DNA of 64,000 bases from positions 60,071 to 124,070 of the forward strand of contig JANXBU010000006.1 of NCBI GenBank assembly GCA_025060505.1, given 5' to 3'. The translations under genes were made by a program, and so were the position numbers. The DNA comes from Candidatus Calescibacterium sp. (GTDB lineage: Bacteria; Calescibacteriota; Calescibacteriia; Calescibacteriales; Calescibacteriaceae). The notes below the pieces were generated by a model that was not told where the DNA came from, ran no database searches, and saw nothing but the letters and a program-made list of their open reading frames with translations. This document shows, piece by piece, positions 1-9,083 of the stretch; position 1 is the stretch's first letter; every line of letters starts with the position of its first letter.

Positions 1-1066
1 TACTTCTTAACGGAAAGATAGAGTTGATTATTGATTTGGATGAAACAAAATTGTTTTCACATGAGAATCCAGAGGTGATCATATTCAAATTTAGAAAGGG
101 CAAATTTGATCTTGGAAATGAAAAAATAACTTTACTAAGGATAAAGACAAGAAAATCCAATCCAGAAGAGATTTTGGAACAAGCAACAAAATCTTTGAAA
201 AATGAAGGTTCCCATCTGTTTGAACGCAAAGAGATCCCTCATTATAACACTTCAGACGCGTGGTCATCTTTTTTCTTTGATCTCCCATCTTTTGAATTTG
301 TGAAATTGAATAAAATTGCAAAAGTTGGTGTGGGATTTGTTTCAGGATTCGATAGAGCCTTCATTATTGAGGATATTTCATGTTTATCTGATAAGGAAAA
401 AAACTAGTAAAAAAATTCGTAAAGGCAAAACACTGCAAAAGATATATTGTAGAAGGTTATACAGATTATGTGCTGATAGATGATAGCATAAAAGATGACC
501 AGATACTTAGAGAGAAATATCCCAATATTTTCTCAAAGATTAGTGCGTGGCGAAATCATATGGAGGAAAGATATTTGCCAGACAATAAGAAATGGTTCAA
601 TTGGCAGGCTTTGAGAAACTACAAATTTCTGGTGAATAATCTTATGAAGAAAAGAATTTATGTACCAACACTAGATAGGCATTCTTACAGCAGATTCAGT
701 TTGGGAGAAGAAGGCTTGCTACCAGCTGGTGATACTCTATTCATACATCCATTCGTTGAAGCAGATATTTTCTTTCTGCTAGGCTATCTGAACAGCAAAT
801 TTTTCAGAGCATATTATCTATCTAAGGGAGGTAGGAGAGGAGGTAGAATAGCCTGGACTCAGAGACTACTTGAGAACATAGAAATTCCCCTATTTCCTCA
901 GGAGGTAAAAGATAAAATAGCTGGTATCGTTATGGAAATTATAAACGGGGTAAAGCATAACCAAGATGTATCAAAGCTGGAAAACGAAATAGATGATCTG
1001 ATTAATTTGTCAGTGAAGCATAACGAAACCAAGAGCAAGTACATAAGGCAACTTCAACTATTTTAA
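1..1066 (+). pseudogene. Frameshifted, 5'-truncated adenine-specific DNA methyltransferase (TaqI/Eco57I type)
   Basis: The gene enters from the left edge, open in the frame that starts at base 3, and reaches TAG at 405-407. The protein then continues one frame over to the stop at 1066. The break lies in an A7 run (396-402); adding one A joins the frames smoothly into ...KEKKLVKKFVKAKH... . The first half has the VGVGFVSGFDRAFII block. The second half has FIHPFVEADIFFLLGYLNSKF and the IEIPLFP segment, typical of the TaqI-like C-terminal target-recognition domain. These enzymes methylate adenine within a short site and often belong to type IIG or stand-alone restriction-modification systems. 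The catalytic NPPY half lies outside the window. Whether the indel is real, phase-variable or a sequencing error cannot be told from sequence. Confidence 0.75.
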
Positions 1067-1270
1067 TTTATGTAATTAATATTTGATATACTGTATGATT
1101 ACGTTATCACAAATTTGAAATTAGCTTTGTATTAAATACCTTAGTAAGGAGTTATATCTCAGCTATGAGGTAAAATAACTAAAAGATGTAATGTGAAATC
1201 TGAATAGTTCTTGCAAGTTCTTTTATTTCTTGCTATTAGCAGAACAATTAATCATATACGCGAGCGGTGT

Positions 1271-1300
1271 TTGACAAAGCAATTTGGTTTTATATATACA
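1271..1300 (+). promoter_or_regulatory. Candidate sigma-70-type promoter for the BNR/PKD protein
   Basis: A perfect TTGACA (1271-1276) is followed, 16-18 bases on, by overlapping TATATA/TATACA hexamers (1293-1300). Transcription would begin about 30 bases before the ATG at 1339. The rest of the 272-base gap after the methyltransferase shows nothing else. Confidence 0.5.
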
Positions 1301-1338
1301 TTAAATTAATGTTGTTTCCGATATTAAACTAATTGAAG

Positions 1339-4300
1339 ATGTACTATGGCGTTATAGCTTTATATTTGCTTTCTGCTGTTTTTTCTTCTGAAAGAATTTT
1401 CGTTTCAAAGGTTGGTGAGCAATCAAGAGTCTCTGTGGCTTACCATTCCGGAAGATTTATAGCTGCTTATGAGGATACTAATTGTGGAAAGCCAGAAAAA
1501 CATATATGTATGAATATAGGAGGTGCGGAAGAGTTAGGAGATGATTCTTTTGCTTCAACTTCATTTCCTTCTGTGGGTGTCGACTCCAACGGTAATATAT
1601 ATCTTGTTTGGTCAGATGCAAGAGCAGTAGATCCAAACACAGGTCAGAGAACTTGGGATATTTACCTAAGAAAGAAGTCAGGAAACAGCTGGCAGCCTTC
1701 TCAGAGAATTCATCCAAAAACTCCTTCTGATCAGTGCAATGCTTCCGGAGATCAGATAAATCCAGATATTTATGTTTCAAGCACAGGTATATACATAGTT
1801 TGGCAATCAATAGAATCAAACGGTAGAAGTTTCGTATGCTTTGTTCATTCTCCGGATTTTGGAAATACTTGGAATCCCAACAAAAAACTTGGAGAGGGTT
1901 ATGTTCCTTCTGTTGCCGTCTATGGTTCAAATATATACATTGCTTTTTCAGACATAAACGGTAATGTGAGATTTCTGAGCTCGTCTGACGGCGGAAATAG
2001 TTTCATGTTGAGAGCAAATCCTATATATAATGCCAGAAGAAGAATTCCAGACCTTTCTTCACCAGATATTGCAGTATCTCCAACAGGAAATATACTGGTT
2101 GCACTTCAAGATAGGGTTGAAAAACTCGGCACCGAGGATATAGATATAATTCTTATTGCTTCAAGAGATGGTGGTGTAAGTTGGTCTTCCCCTTCTAATT
2201 TAGATCTTCCCGGAGACCAAACAAATCCATCTATTATATATACCGGTGGAATTTTCATTTTTTATAATCAAACAAAGAATGAGGCTATTGGACCGGATAT
2301 CTATCAGGTGGAGGCTCAAGGGAATATCTCGGTTTCTTACGGAGAGTTCTCTCCAACCGGAACTATAGAAGTAAATTCTGGGATTCAGAACACCGTAATT
2401 TTCCAGATGAAACTTACCGCATCACCGGAAATCGGTGAGGCAGAGATAAAAACTTTGAGATTCAAGGCTTCTGGAACTTTTGTAGATCAAAATCACATAT
2501 CAAAGGTCAGGATATATCATGATGTTGATGGTAATGGTGTCATAACATCTTCTGATTCTATTTTATCTGAAAGTGTTTTCCAAGCAGATGATTCTTTTGT
2601 TCTGCTATCTGTAAACAGAGTTGTATCAGCATCTCCAATTTATATAATTTTTGTTGTTGACTTGGCTGTACCTATACCAAGAGGTTCCACATTTTTTGTT
2701 TCTTTAAATCCATCCGCGGATATTCTTGCCGTTGTTCCGTCAACTTCTGTTGGTGTTCCTGTTACGGGACCCGTTTTGTCATCGGCTACCCTAAGAGTAA
2801 GAAACAATTTACCTATTGTTAACGTTGTTGCTAATCCACAGAGTGTTCTTGAAAGATCCGGTGTTTCTGTTGTTCTTGATGCCAGCTCTTCTTATGATCC
2901 AGACGGAGATAGCATAAATTTCTCTTGGTATCAGTTATCTGGTATTCCGGTTTCTTTGAACATAGCTGGTCAGACTGCATCATTTGTTGCACCTTCGTCT
3001 GTGACGCGTAATGAAAATCTTGTTTTTGGAGTTACTGTCTCAGACTCTTTTGGGGGATCTTCAACGAAACAGGTTTCCGTTGTTGTAATAGACTCTCTGA
3101 ACGAACCTCCGGTGGCAAGGGCGAGAGTAAATGTGGGGGGAAGTCTATTCGGTGGCGTTGTAGAAGTCAACGAGGGATCAACTGTGATTCTTGATGCTTC
3201 TCAAAGTTATGATCCAAACGGAGATCCTATATTTTATTTCTGGACAAAAATCTCCGGCCAAGACATTTCAATAAGTAGTCCAGCCGGAATAACGGCAAGT
3301 TTTGTCGCTCCGGATGTTGTTGGATCTTCATTTGATACAGTTGTTGTAAATCTTTCTGTAAGAGATAGTAAGGGAGCGACTTCATCAGACAGAATTGAAA
3401 TAAGGATAAGAAACACAAAAGATGATCCACCAGTTGCTGTTTTCTCATCAAATCCAAGAAGAGGTACTGTACCCCTTAATGTTTTCTTTGATGCTTCTGC
3501 TTCCTTCGATTACGATGGGTTCATAGTCCTTTACTCGTGGAATTTCGGAGACGGTTCAGTTCTTGATACAACTTCCCCAACAATAAGTCATACATATGTT
3601 AATCCAGGTGAATATAGAGCTATTTTGAAAGTCAGAGACTCCGGAGGAAATGAATCTGTATTTTCTTCATTTATAACTGCTTTGTCTTCTGTTCCGGCTA
3701 TTTCTGTTTCAGCTCAATCACTTGAAACAAGGATTCCTTATGGATCACCAAGAAATGTGCTTTCGCTGAGAATATCAAATATATCTGGTGAATCTATATT
3801 TCTGAACTCTATCAACTTCAGGATCCAAGGTGTTCCTCTTGCACTGCTTGAGTTTTTCATAGATGAGACACAAGATGGTGTAGCCGACAGAAGAATACAG
3901 AGTTTTCCCGTTTCTACAACAGCTATTTCTGTTATATCTTTAGCTTTGAACACTATGCTTTCGGAAGGTAGTAATATAACCATTTATGTCTATGCTACTT
4001 TGAATCCATCGGGTGTTCCAGCCAACTATGAGGTTTCTGTTTTGGGAATTTCTGCTCGTGGTTCTATTTCAGGAACCGAACCAGATATATATGGAATAAC
4101 TTTCCCATACACTGTAAGATTTTCTGTTTCAAAACCTGCGCTTGTTTTCTCATATCCTTCTACATTTGCTGTAATCTCAGGTGATAAGATTCCTTTTTTT
4201 GTTGATGTTTCTGCAAATGGTGCAGATTTTTCGATCTCATCAATATCCTTTGAATATGATCCAACAAAAATTCTTTATTTGGTCGTCTATGAGGATATAA

Positions 4301-4785
4301 ATCAGAACAGAGTTTTTGATTCATCAGATGTTCTGATAAGTGAATTGAAAAGCGGAGAGCAGAGCCTAAACCTGAGATTAAATATACCGAGAGGAACAAA
4401 GAAAAGGATAGGATTTCAAGCTTATCCCGTTCCAAATCAAAGTTCTCCTCAATTTTATGTTTATGCTCTTGCTTTTGTATTCTCCGCATCTTTATTTTTC
4501 AGGAGAAAATTCTACATACTTGTGGTTCTTATACTGAGCCTTAATCTTCTAACATGCGCTAACAAGCCGGGTAAGGGAACAGCGTCAAGACCGCCTCCCG
4601 AACAACAACAGCCAGATTTACCAAGAGGAGATCAAGGAGATATAGAAATACCTGACCAAGGTCAGATCGACTTTTCAAAATACAGGGTTATTACTAAGTT
4701 CAAAATCAATGGAGTTCGGTTGAGCTCTGCACCATCTGATTATGATGTTGTCGGATTGCCTTTGGATATATGGATAGTTTATTAG
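1339..4785 (+). CDS. Large secreted BNR (sialidase-like)/PKD-domain protein
   Basis: About 1,148 residues, starting MYYGVIALYLLSAVFSSE, a signal peptide; a TTG two codons upstream is an alternative start. Residues about 20-320 hold Asp-box motifs (SPDFGNTW near 173, SSDGGNSF near 217, SRDGGVSW near 277) of a BNR propeller. Two Ig/REJ-like domains (near 495 and 600, each with DASxSYDPxGD) and a true PKD domain (700-785, SWNFGDGS) follow. A beta module with an EF-hand-like loop occurs three times (near 397 DVDGNGVI, 844 DETQDGVAD, 988 DINQNRVFDSSD). Near 1040-1075 there is a hydrophobic stretch, RRK, a second hydrophobic stretch and LLTC, like a lipoprotein signal inside the chain. It is probably a surface adhesin or sugar-binding protein. 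No BNR catalytic residues could be assigned, so enzymatic activity is not claimed. Confidence 0.8.
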   Translation: MYYGVIALYLLSAVFSSERIFVSKVGEQSRVSVAYHSGRFIAAYEDTNCGKPEKHICMNIGGAEELGDDSFASTSFPSVGVDSNGNIYLVWSDARAVDPNTGQRTWDIYLRKKSGNSWQPSQRIHPKTPSDQCNASGDQINPDIYVSSTGIYIVWQSIESNGRSFVCFVHSPDFGNTWNPNKKLGEGYVPSVAVYGSNIYIAFSDINGNVRFLSSSDGGNSFMLRANPIYNARRRIPDLSSPDIAVSPTGNILVALQDRVEKLGTEDIDIILIASRDGGVSWSSPSNLDLPGDQTNPSIIYTGGIFIFYNQTKNEAIGPDIYQVEAQGNISVSYGEFSPTGTIEVNSGIQNTVIFQMKLTASPEIGEAEIKTLRFKASGTFVDQNHISKVRIYHDVDGNGVITSSDSILSESVFQADDSFVLLSVNRVVSASPIYIIFVVDLAVPIPRGSTFFVSLNPSADILAVVPSTSVGVPVTGPVLSSATLRVRNNLPIVNVVANPQSVLERSGVSVVLDASSSYDPDGDSINFSWYQLSGIPVSLNIAGQTASFVAPSSVTRNENLVFGVTVSDSFGGSSTKQVSVVVIDSLNEPPVARARVNVGGSLFGGVVEVNEGSTVILDASQSYDPNGDPIFYFWTKISGQDISISSPAGITASFVAPDVVGSSFDTVVVNLSVRDSKGATSSDRIEIRIRNTKDDPPVAVFSSNPRRGTVPLNVFFDASASFDYDGFIVLYSWNFGDGSVLDTTSPTISHTYVNPGEYRAILKVRDSGGNESVFSSFITALSSVPAISVSAQSLETRIPYGSPRNVLSLRISNISGESIFLNSINFRIQGVPLALLEFFIDETQDGVADRRIQSFPVSTTAISVISLALNTMLSEGSNITIYVYATLNPSGVPANYEVSVLGISARGSISGTEPDIYGITFPYTVRFSVSKPALVFSYPSTFAVISGDKIPFFVDVSANGADFSISSISFEYDPTKILYLVVYEDINQNRVFDSSDVLISELKSGEQSLNLRLNIPRGTKKRIGFQAYPVPNQSSPQFYVYALAFVFSASLFFRRKFYILVVLILSLNLLTCANKPGKGTASRPPPEQQQPDLPRGDQGDIEIPDQGQIDFSKYRVITKFKINGVRLSSAPSDYDVVGLPLDIWIVY

Positions 4786-4812
4786 TTGTATGGTAGTTTA
4801 TTAGTTGTATGG
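4775..4812. repeat. Perfect 19-bp tandem duplication across a stop codon
   Basis: TAGTTTATTAGTTGTATGG occurs twice head to tail (4775-4793 and 4794-4812). The first copy contains the TAG stop (4783-4785) of the BNR/PKD gene; the second is intergenic. The copies are identical, so the duplication looks recent. Confidence 0.9.
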
Positions 4813-4885
4813 TTCTTTTGAATATTTTGAATATATATCTTTATGCATTAACTCTTATTCCCTGTTAGGTGAGCTATATCGTTTC

Positions 4886-5575
4886 TCAAAATGAGTACAT
4901 AACAGATGTTCCTATTCCGAATCCCTTTCTTATTATTTTCCCACCAAGATTCATAAACGAGAACAAATGTATATTTAACTTGTTAAATCCGGCGATTATT
5001 TTTATTTGTGGTTGAAATCCGATGTTTCTGAAATTTTCATATATTGATCCTATATCTCCCTGAATTTTCAAAAACCGCAGAATTTTCATATTAGCTCCGG
5101 TAAATATAAGAACTTCGTTGAAAGTATGAGGATATAGTGTATTGTATATTTTTGAAGTCCTGTTTGGTGAAAAATTTCCGGAAACAAGTATTATAAAAGA
5201 AAAATTTTCTGATAACTCTCTGCTGAGACATAATCTTGGGGAAATAACTAATCTGTCTGATGTTGCGGGAGTTGTTCCAGTTGGAAACTCAAAACTTAAG
5301 CTGAAAGATGGATTCAGAAATATTTCAGATGGATTTATTTTCATGGTAGCTATTGTATCTGATAGTAAAAATTTCCCTTTTGTTATGCCAGATGGAACAT
5401 CGAGTCTGATTTCAAAAATATCAAGGAACTTTTTTTGTCCGAATACAGAAAAAGTGATATTGTGCTTTTCAACATATTCTCTCTGAGAATAGAATGAGAC
5501 CAGACCTATTCTATCTTCTACAATATAGCTATTTGAGAACTCGAAGAATGATAGTATAATGAGTGCGGTTATCAT
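4886..5575 (-). CDS. Putative outer-membrane beta-barrel protein
   Basis: The 229-residue product starts with a short hydrophobic segment (ITALIILSFFEFSNS) that looks like a signal peptide. Alternating hydrophobic/polar strands follow, ending in Met-Tyr-Ser-Phe; a terminal Phe is the usual BAM recognition signal of outer-membrane barrels. Internal segments such as PSFSLSFEFPTGTTP and GFNKLNIHLFSFMNLGG fit strands. I recognise no specific family. It converges with the BNR/PKD gene and is followed by its own short upstream gap before the MBL gene at 5622, also on the minus strand. Function unknown; an envelope location is inferred from the signal peptide and C-terminus only. Confidence 0.6.
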   Translation of the reverse strand: MITALIILSFFEFSNSYIVEDRIGLVSFYSQREYVEKHNITFSVFGQKKFLDIFEIRLDVPSGITKGKFLLSDTIATMKINPSEIFLNPSFSLSFEFPTGTTPATSDRLVISPRLCLSRELSENFSFIILVSGNFSPNRTSKIYNTLYPHTFNEVLIFTGANMKILRFLKIQGDIGSIYENFRNIGFQPQIKIIAGFNKLNIHLFSFMNLGGKIIRKGFGIGTSVMYSF

Positions 5576-5621
5576 ACAGAATACTCCAAAGTTTAATTAA
5601 AGATGTTTAGCGTATATTTTT

Positions 5622-6578
5622 TTAGATTTTTTCGTAGTATATTTTGCTGTTTTCTTCTGAGCTTTTGATCAGATTCTCGTTCTTGAGCAAATCTATGTAT
5701 CCCTGTGCTTCTGAGAACTTGAATGACCAAAATTCATCCGGCACATTTGGATAAAGTTTCTGTCCAATTTCATATATTGTTATGGGTTGTGTAGAGACAA
5801 TATCATACACTTTCTTTTTCATCTTTTCTACTCTTTCTTTCATTTTAGATACAACTGCTTTTATTTCGTATATGGGTTCAAGGTGTCCGGGATAGACTAC
5901 TTTTATATCTAATTGTTCAAGTATCTTTAAGGAGGAGATCCAAGCTGGGAGGTTCTGGAATCTATCTTCCTTTTTTGTGAAGAACAGCAGAGGTACAGGA
6001 AAGCCTTTTGAGAAAACATGGTCACCCGCAAATACTGTTCCGTTTTTCTCATCATAAAGTATCACATGGCCGGGGGTGTGTCCTGGGGTTTGGAAGACTT
6101 TCAATGTTGTTTCACCTATTTGAATTTCATCCTGAAAAAATACATCTTCTTTCTGTATTCTGTATTTGCTTGTGAAGTATGACTTTGATTGCTCCTTAAT
6201 TATTTCAAGTTTATCTTCAGGCACACCGTTTTTGGCAAGATATTCGTAAGCAAAAATTGCTCCTTCCTTTCTCTCTTCCTTAGGAATTTCAAGAACTCTG
6301 TCGTTATCTTTCGGATGGAGAAGGATGGGTATTTTTCTTATGTTATGAAATATATCCTTTATATTACCGTAGTGATCTGGGTGGCCATGTGTTAATATTA
6401 TGAACTTAATTCTGTTCCATCCACATGTTCCTTCAATGAATTCATAGAGCTTCTTGAAGTTATCCTGATAACTCAATCCTGTATCTATTATTGCGTATTC
6501 ATTTTTGCTTTCTATTAGAAAGACATTTACTTCAAAAAACGGCCATGGAATTTTAATTTTTAGATTCTGTATCGTCAT
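5622..6578 (-). CDS. Metallo-beta-lactamase-fold hydrolase
   Basis: A 318-residue protein. It carries the metal motif HGHPDHYGN (HxHxDH) near residue 65, a second ligand block GHTPGHVILYD, the AGDHVF aspartate and the terminal YPGH histidine, so the binuclear metal site looks complete. After the core, residues about 240-318 form a helical tail (VVSKMKERVEKMKKKVYD and onward) ending in a small winged-helix-like region. This layout is seen in LACTB2-like MBL proteins. The substrate cannot be predicted: thioesters, lactones and nucleotides are all known for the superfamily. It is divergent from the acyl-CoA synthetase gene across 77 bases, which hints at, but does not prove, a thioesterase role. 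Confidence 0.8.
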   Translation of the reverse strand: MTIQNLKIKIPWPFFEVNVFLIESKNEYAIIDTGLSYQDNFKKLYEFIEGTCGWNRIKFIILTHGHPDHYGNIKDIFHNIRKIPILLHPKDNDRVLEIPKEERKEGAIFAYEYLAKNGVPEDKLEIIKEQSKSYFTSKYRIQKEDVFFQDEIQIGETTLKVFQTPGHTPGHVILYDEKNGTVFAGDHVFSKGFPVPLLFFTKKEDRFQNLPAWISSLKILEQLDIKVVYPGHLEPIYEIKAVVSKMKERVEKMKKKVYDIVSTQPITIYEIGQKLYPNVPDEFWSFKFSEAQGYIDLLKNENLIKSSEENSKIYYEKI

Positions 6579-6655
6579 TTTTGTGTCATATGATTTTAAT
6601 ATTCGAATTCTGATTTTCTTTTTTTTATTTTTATATTTTTAAAAGTTTTTGGAGT

Positions 6656-8404
6656 ATGGTGAAGGAAGTAAAAAGTATTCCCGAAGCTTTTTTGAAGTCT
6701 GCAAGGATGAACTCTATGAGGGCGTTTGAGATATTCAAAAGCAAGGGAGTATGGAAGACAAGAACGTTCAAGGAGTCGGCTAATATATCTCTTTCGGTTG
6801 CTTCTGCTTTGATTGACTCTGGTATAAAGAAGGGAGACAAGGTCGCTATACTTTCTCAGACAAGATCTGAGTGGCTTTTGTCTGATCTTGCTATACAGTT
6901 TGCGGGGGGAATTACAGTTCCTATATATCCGGGTATTCAGCCGGAGATAGTCTCTTATATTTTAGAGCATTCGGAGTCAAAAGCTATATTTGTTGAGAGG
7001 AAAGCATTTCTCAAAGATGTAAAAATCCCACAAGGTGTGAAAAACATTATAGTGTATGAAAGTGGAGAAAGGCTTAATGAGGGTTATGTCGGTTTCCATA
7101 GTTTCCAGAGTTCGGATCATGGAAAAATAGATATAGAATCAATTGATTCTGATGATACAGCAACAATAGTCTATACTTCGGGGACAACTGGTCTTCCAAA
7201 GGGAGTTGTTCTTACTCACAGGAATATACTTTCTATGGTTGATTCGGTGACCCAGATAATTTCTCCAAGAGATGAGGATATAATTTTTGCTTGGCTTCCT
7301 TTTGCCCACATATTCGGTCGCCTTATAATATTTTACTCTGTCAGGAATGCTGTTACAGTGGCTTATGCAGAAAATTTAGCAAAGATAATTGATAACCTCA
7401 AGGAGGTTAGACCCACTTTGTTTCCTTCTGTTCCAAGAATTTATGAGAAAGCTTACGAAAGAATAAAACAGAATGCTTCCGCAAGCCCTTTGAAGAAGAG
7501 AATTTTTGAGTTTGCTGAAAAGATGGCTGATGTTTGCTCTGAATACATAAAAGACCATCAACCCCCACCGATTCACATTTCTCTGATGCACAAGATTGCT
7601 GATAGACTTGTTTTCTCAAAAATAAGAGAGGCATTTGGAGGGAGAATAAGATTATGTATTTCTGGAGGAGCTTCTATTCCACCACACATTGCCAAATTCT
7701 TCACAGGTGCTGGTATAAAACTTATTGAGGGTTATGGTCTTACGGAGACAGCATCTGTTGTTACTGTAAACAGGGAAAACAAGTTCAAATTTGGTTCAAT
7801 CGGATTACCTATTCCGGGAGTGCATGTAAAAATTTCAGAGGATGGAGAGCTTCTTATAAAAGCTGACTCTGTTATGAAGGGATATTATAAATCTGAAGAG
7901 GAAACAAAAAGAGTTTTTACAGCGGATGGTTGGTTCAAAACAGGTGACATTGTGGAGATGGACGACGAAGGATTCATATTCTTTAAGGGAAGAGTAAAAA
8001 ATATAATAGTTACTTCTTTTGGAAAGAACATCGCTCCGGAGCCAATAGAGCTTGAAATACAGAAGAACCCTCTGATAGGCTCAGTTGCTATATTCGGAGA
8101 TGAAAAACCATATTTGGTTGCTGTTGTTTCTCTGAACGAAGAGGAGGTAAATCGCATTGCAAAAGAAAGAGGAATAAACAAAAATTTCAAGGAAATTGTA
8201 AGATCTGATTGGATAAGAGATGAGGTCAGAAAAATTATTGACGATGTAAACTTGAATAGGCCCTCTTATGAAAAAATTCATAAATTTGAGATTGTAGAAG
8301 ATGTTTGGTCTCCCGAATCAGGTGAGCTTACTCCAACTCTGAAAACCAAAAGGTATTTCATATATCAGAAATACAAAGATATAATAGAAAAAATGTATTC
8401 TTAA
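6656..8404 (+). CDS. fadD: Long-chain acyl-CoA synthetase (AMP-forming)
   Basis: The 582-residue enzyme activates fatty acids to acyl-CoA through an acyl-adenylate. The P-loop TSGTTGLPKG lies near residues 174-183, the adenine motif GYGLTETASV near 360, and the hinge GDIVEMDDEGFIFFKGRVKN near 430. The C-terminal ELTPTLKTKR carries the catalytic lysine in the form typical of eukaryotic-like FAA1/COG1022 synthetases. It reads MVKEVKSIPEAF from ATG 6656; GGAG lies too close to the ATG for normal Shine-Dalgarno use, and TATATT stands about 18 bases upstream. leuD follows 25 bases later on the same strand. A methylmalonyl-CoA epimerase occurs elsewhere in the window, so acyl-CoA metabolism is likely, but chain-length specificity is not predictable. 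Confidence 0.9.
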   Translation: MVKEVKSIPEAFLKSARMNSMRAFEIFKSKGVWKTRTFKESANISLSVASALIDSGIKKGDKVAILSQTRSEWLLSDLAIQFAGGITVPIYPGIQPEIVSYILEHSESKAIFVERKAFLKDVKIPQGVKNIIVYESGERLNEGYVGFHSFQSSDHGKIDIESIDSDDTATIVYTSGTTGLPKGVVLTHRNILSMVDSVTQIISPRDEDIIFAWLPFAHIFGRLIIFYSVRNAVTVAYAENLAKIIDNLKEVRPTLFPSVPRIYEKAYERIKQNASASPLKKRIFEFAEKMADVCSEYIKDHQPPPIHISLMHKIADRLVFSKIREAFGGRIRLCISGGASIPPHIAKFFTGAGIKLIEGYGLTETASVVTVNRENKFKFGSIGLPIPGVHVKISEDGELLIKADSVMKGYYKSEEETKRVFTADGWFKTGDIVEMDDEGFIFFKGRVKNIIVTSFGKNIAPEPIELEIQKNPLIGSVAIFGDEKPYLVAVVSLNEEEVNRIAKERGINKNFKEIVRSDWIRDEVRKIIDDVNLNRPSYEKIHKFEIVEDVWSPESGELTPTLKTKRYFIYQKYKDIIEKMYS

Positions 8405-8429
8405 ATTATTTTTTTTATCCATATATTTC

Positions 8430-9062
8430 ATGGAGTCTATGAAATTTTGGAGGGGACAGGTTGCTCCTCTAGATGTTGCAGATGTAGATACAGATCAGAT
8501 AATTCCAAAGCAGTTTTTAAAAAGAGTTGAAAGAACCGGTTTCGGTAAATTCCTTTTTTATAATTGGAGATACGATTATCAAGGTAAGCCGATAGAAAAT
8601 TTTGTTCTCAACAAACCATTTTATTCAAAGGCTTCTATTTTGCTTACAAGGAAAAATTTTGGAACGGGGAGTTCAAGAGAGCATGCTGTTTGGGCGCTTA
8701 TGGACTTTGGATTCAAAGTTGTAATATCTCCAAAATTCGGTGAGATATTCTACAACAATGCACTGAAAAACTGTCTTCTTGTTATAACTCTTTCGGAGGA
8801 GAAGGTGGATCAGCTATTCAAAAAAACTTTCAGTTTTGAAAAGAAGAAAGAACCTTATTATCTAAGTGTGGATCTTGTAGAGCAGGTTGTATATGATGAT
8901 TCTGGATTCAAATGCAGTTTTGATATAGATCCTTTCAGAAAAATGTGTTTGGTAGAAGGCCTTGATGAGATCGCTCTGACTTTGAGATATGAAAGTAAAA
9001 TTCAAGAATATGAGACAAAAAGAAAAGAAAGATTTCCTTTTAGAGAATTTGGGAAAGTTTAA
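8430..9062 (+). CDS. leuD: 3-isopropylmalate dehydratase, small subunit
   Basis: At 210 residues it matches LeuD along its whole length: PLDVADVDTDQIIPKQFLKR at the N-terminus, ILLTRKNFGTGSSREHAVWA (swivel domain with the GSSREH signature) and GLDEIALTLRYE at the end. With LeuC it isomerises 2-isopropylmalate to 3-isopropylmalate in leucine synthesis in the cytoplasm. leuC is not in the window, so the complex is encoded at two loci. Two in-frame ATGs (8430 and 8439) are possible; the second has GGAG four bases upstream, and the mature family start fits either. It converges with the TPR/barrel gene, 21 bases away. Confidence 0.93.
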   Translation: MESMKFWRGQVAPLDVADVDTDQIIPKQFLKRVERTGFGKFLFYNWRYDYQGKPIENFVLNKPFYSKASILLTRKNFGTGSSREHAVWALMDFGFKVVISPKFGEIFYNNALKNCLLVITLSEEKVDQLFKKTFSFEKKKEPYYLSVDLVEQVVYDDSGFKCSFDIDPFRKMCLVEGLDEIALTLRYESKIQEYETKRKERFPFREFGKV

Positions 9063-9083
9063 AATTCAATTCCGATCTAACTT

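Noticed and set aside
1478-1930. Long minus-strand frame inside the BNR/PKD gene
   Set aside because: It lies antisense to a clear multi-domain coding sequence and its product is low-complexity with no recognisable domain.
5142-5486. Plus-strand frame opposite the beta-barrel gene
   Set aside because: The minus-strand product has a signal peptide and a terminal Phe; the plus frame shows no domain.
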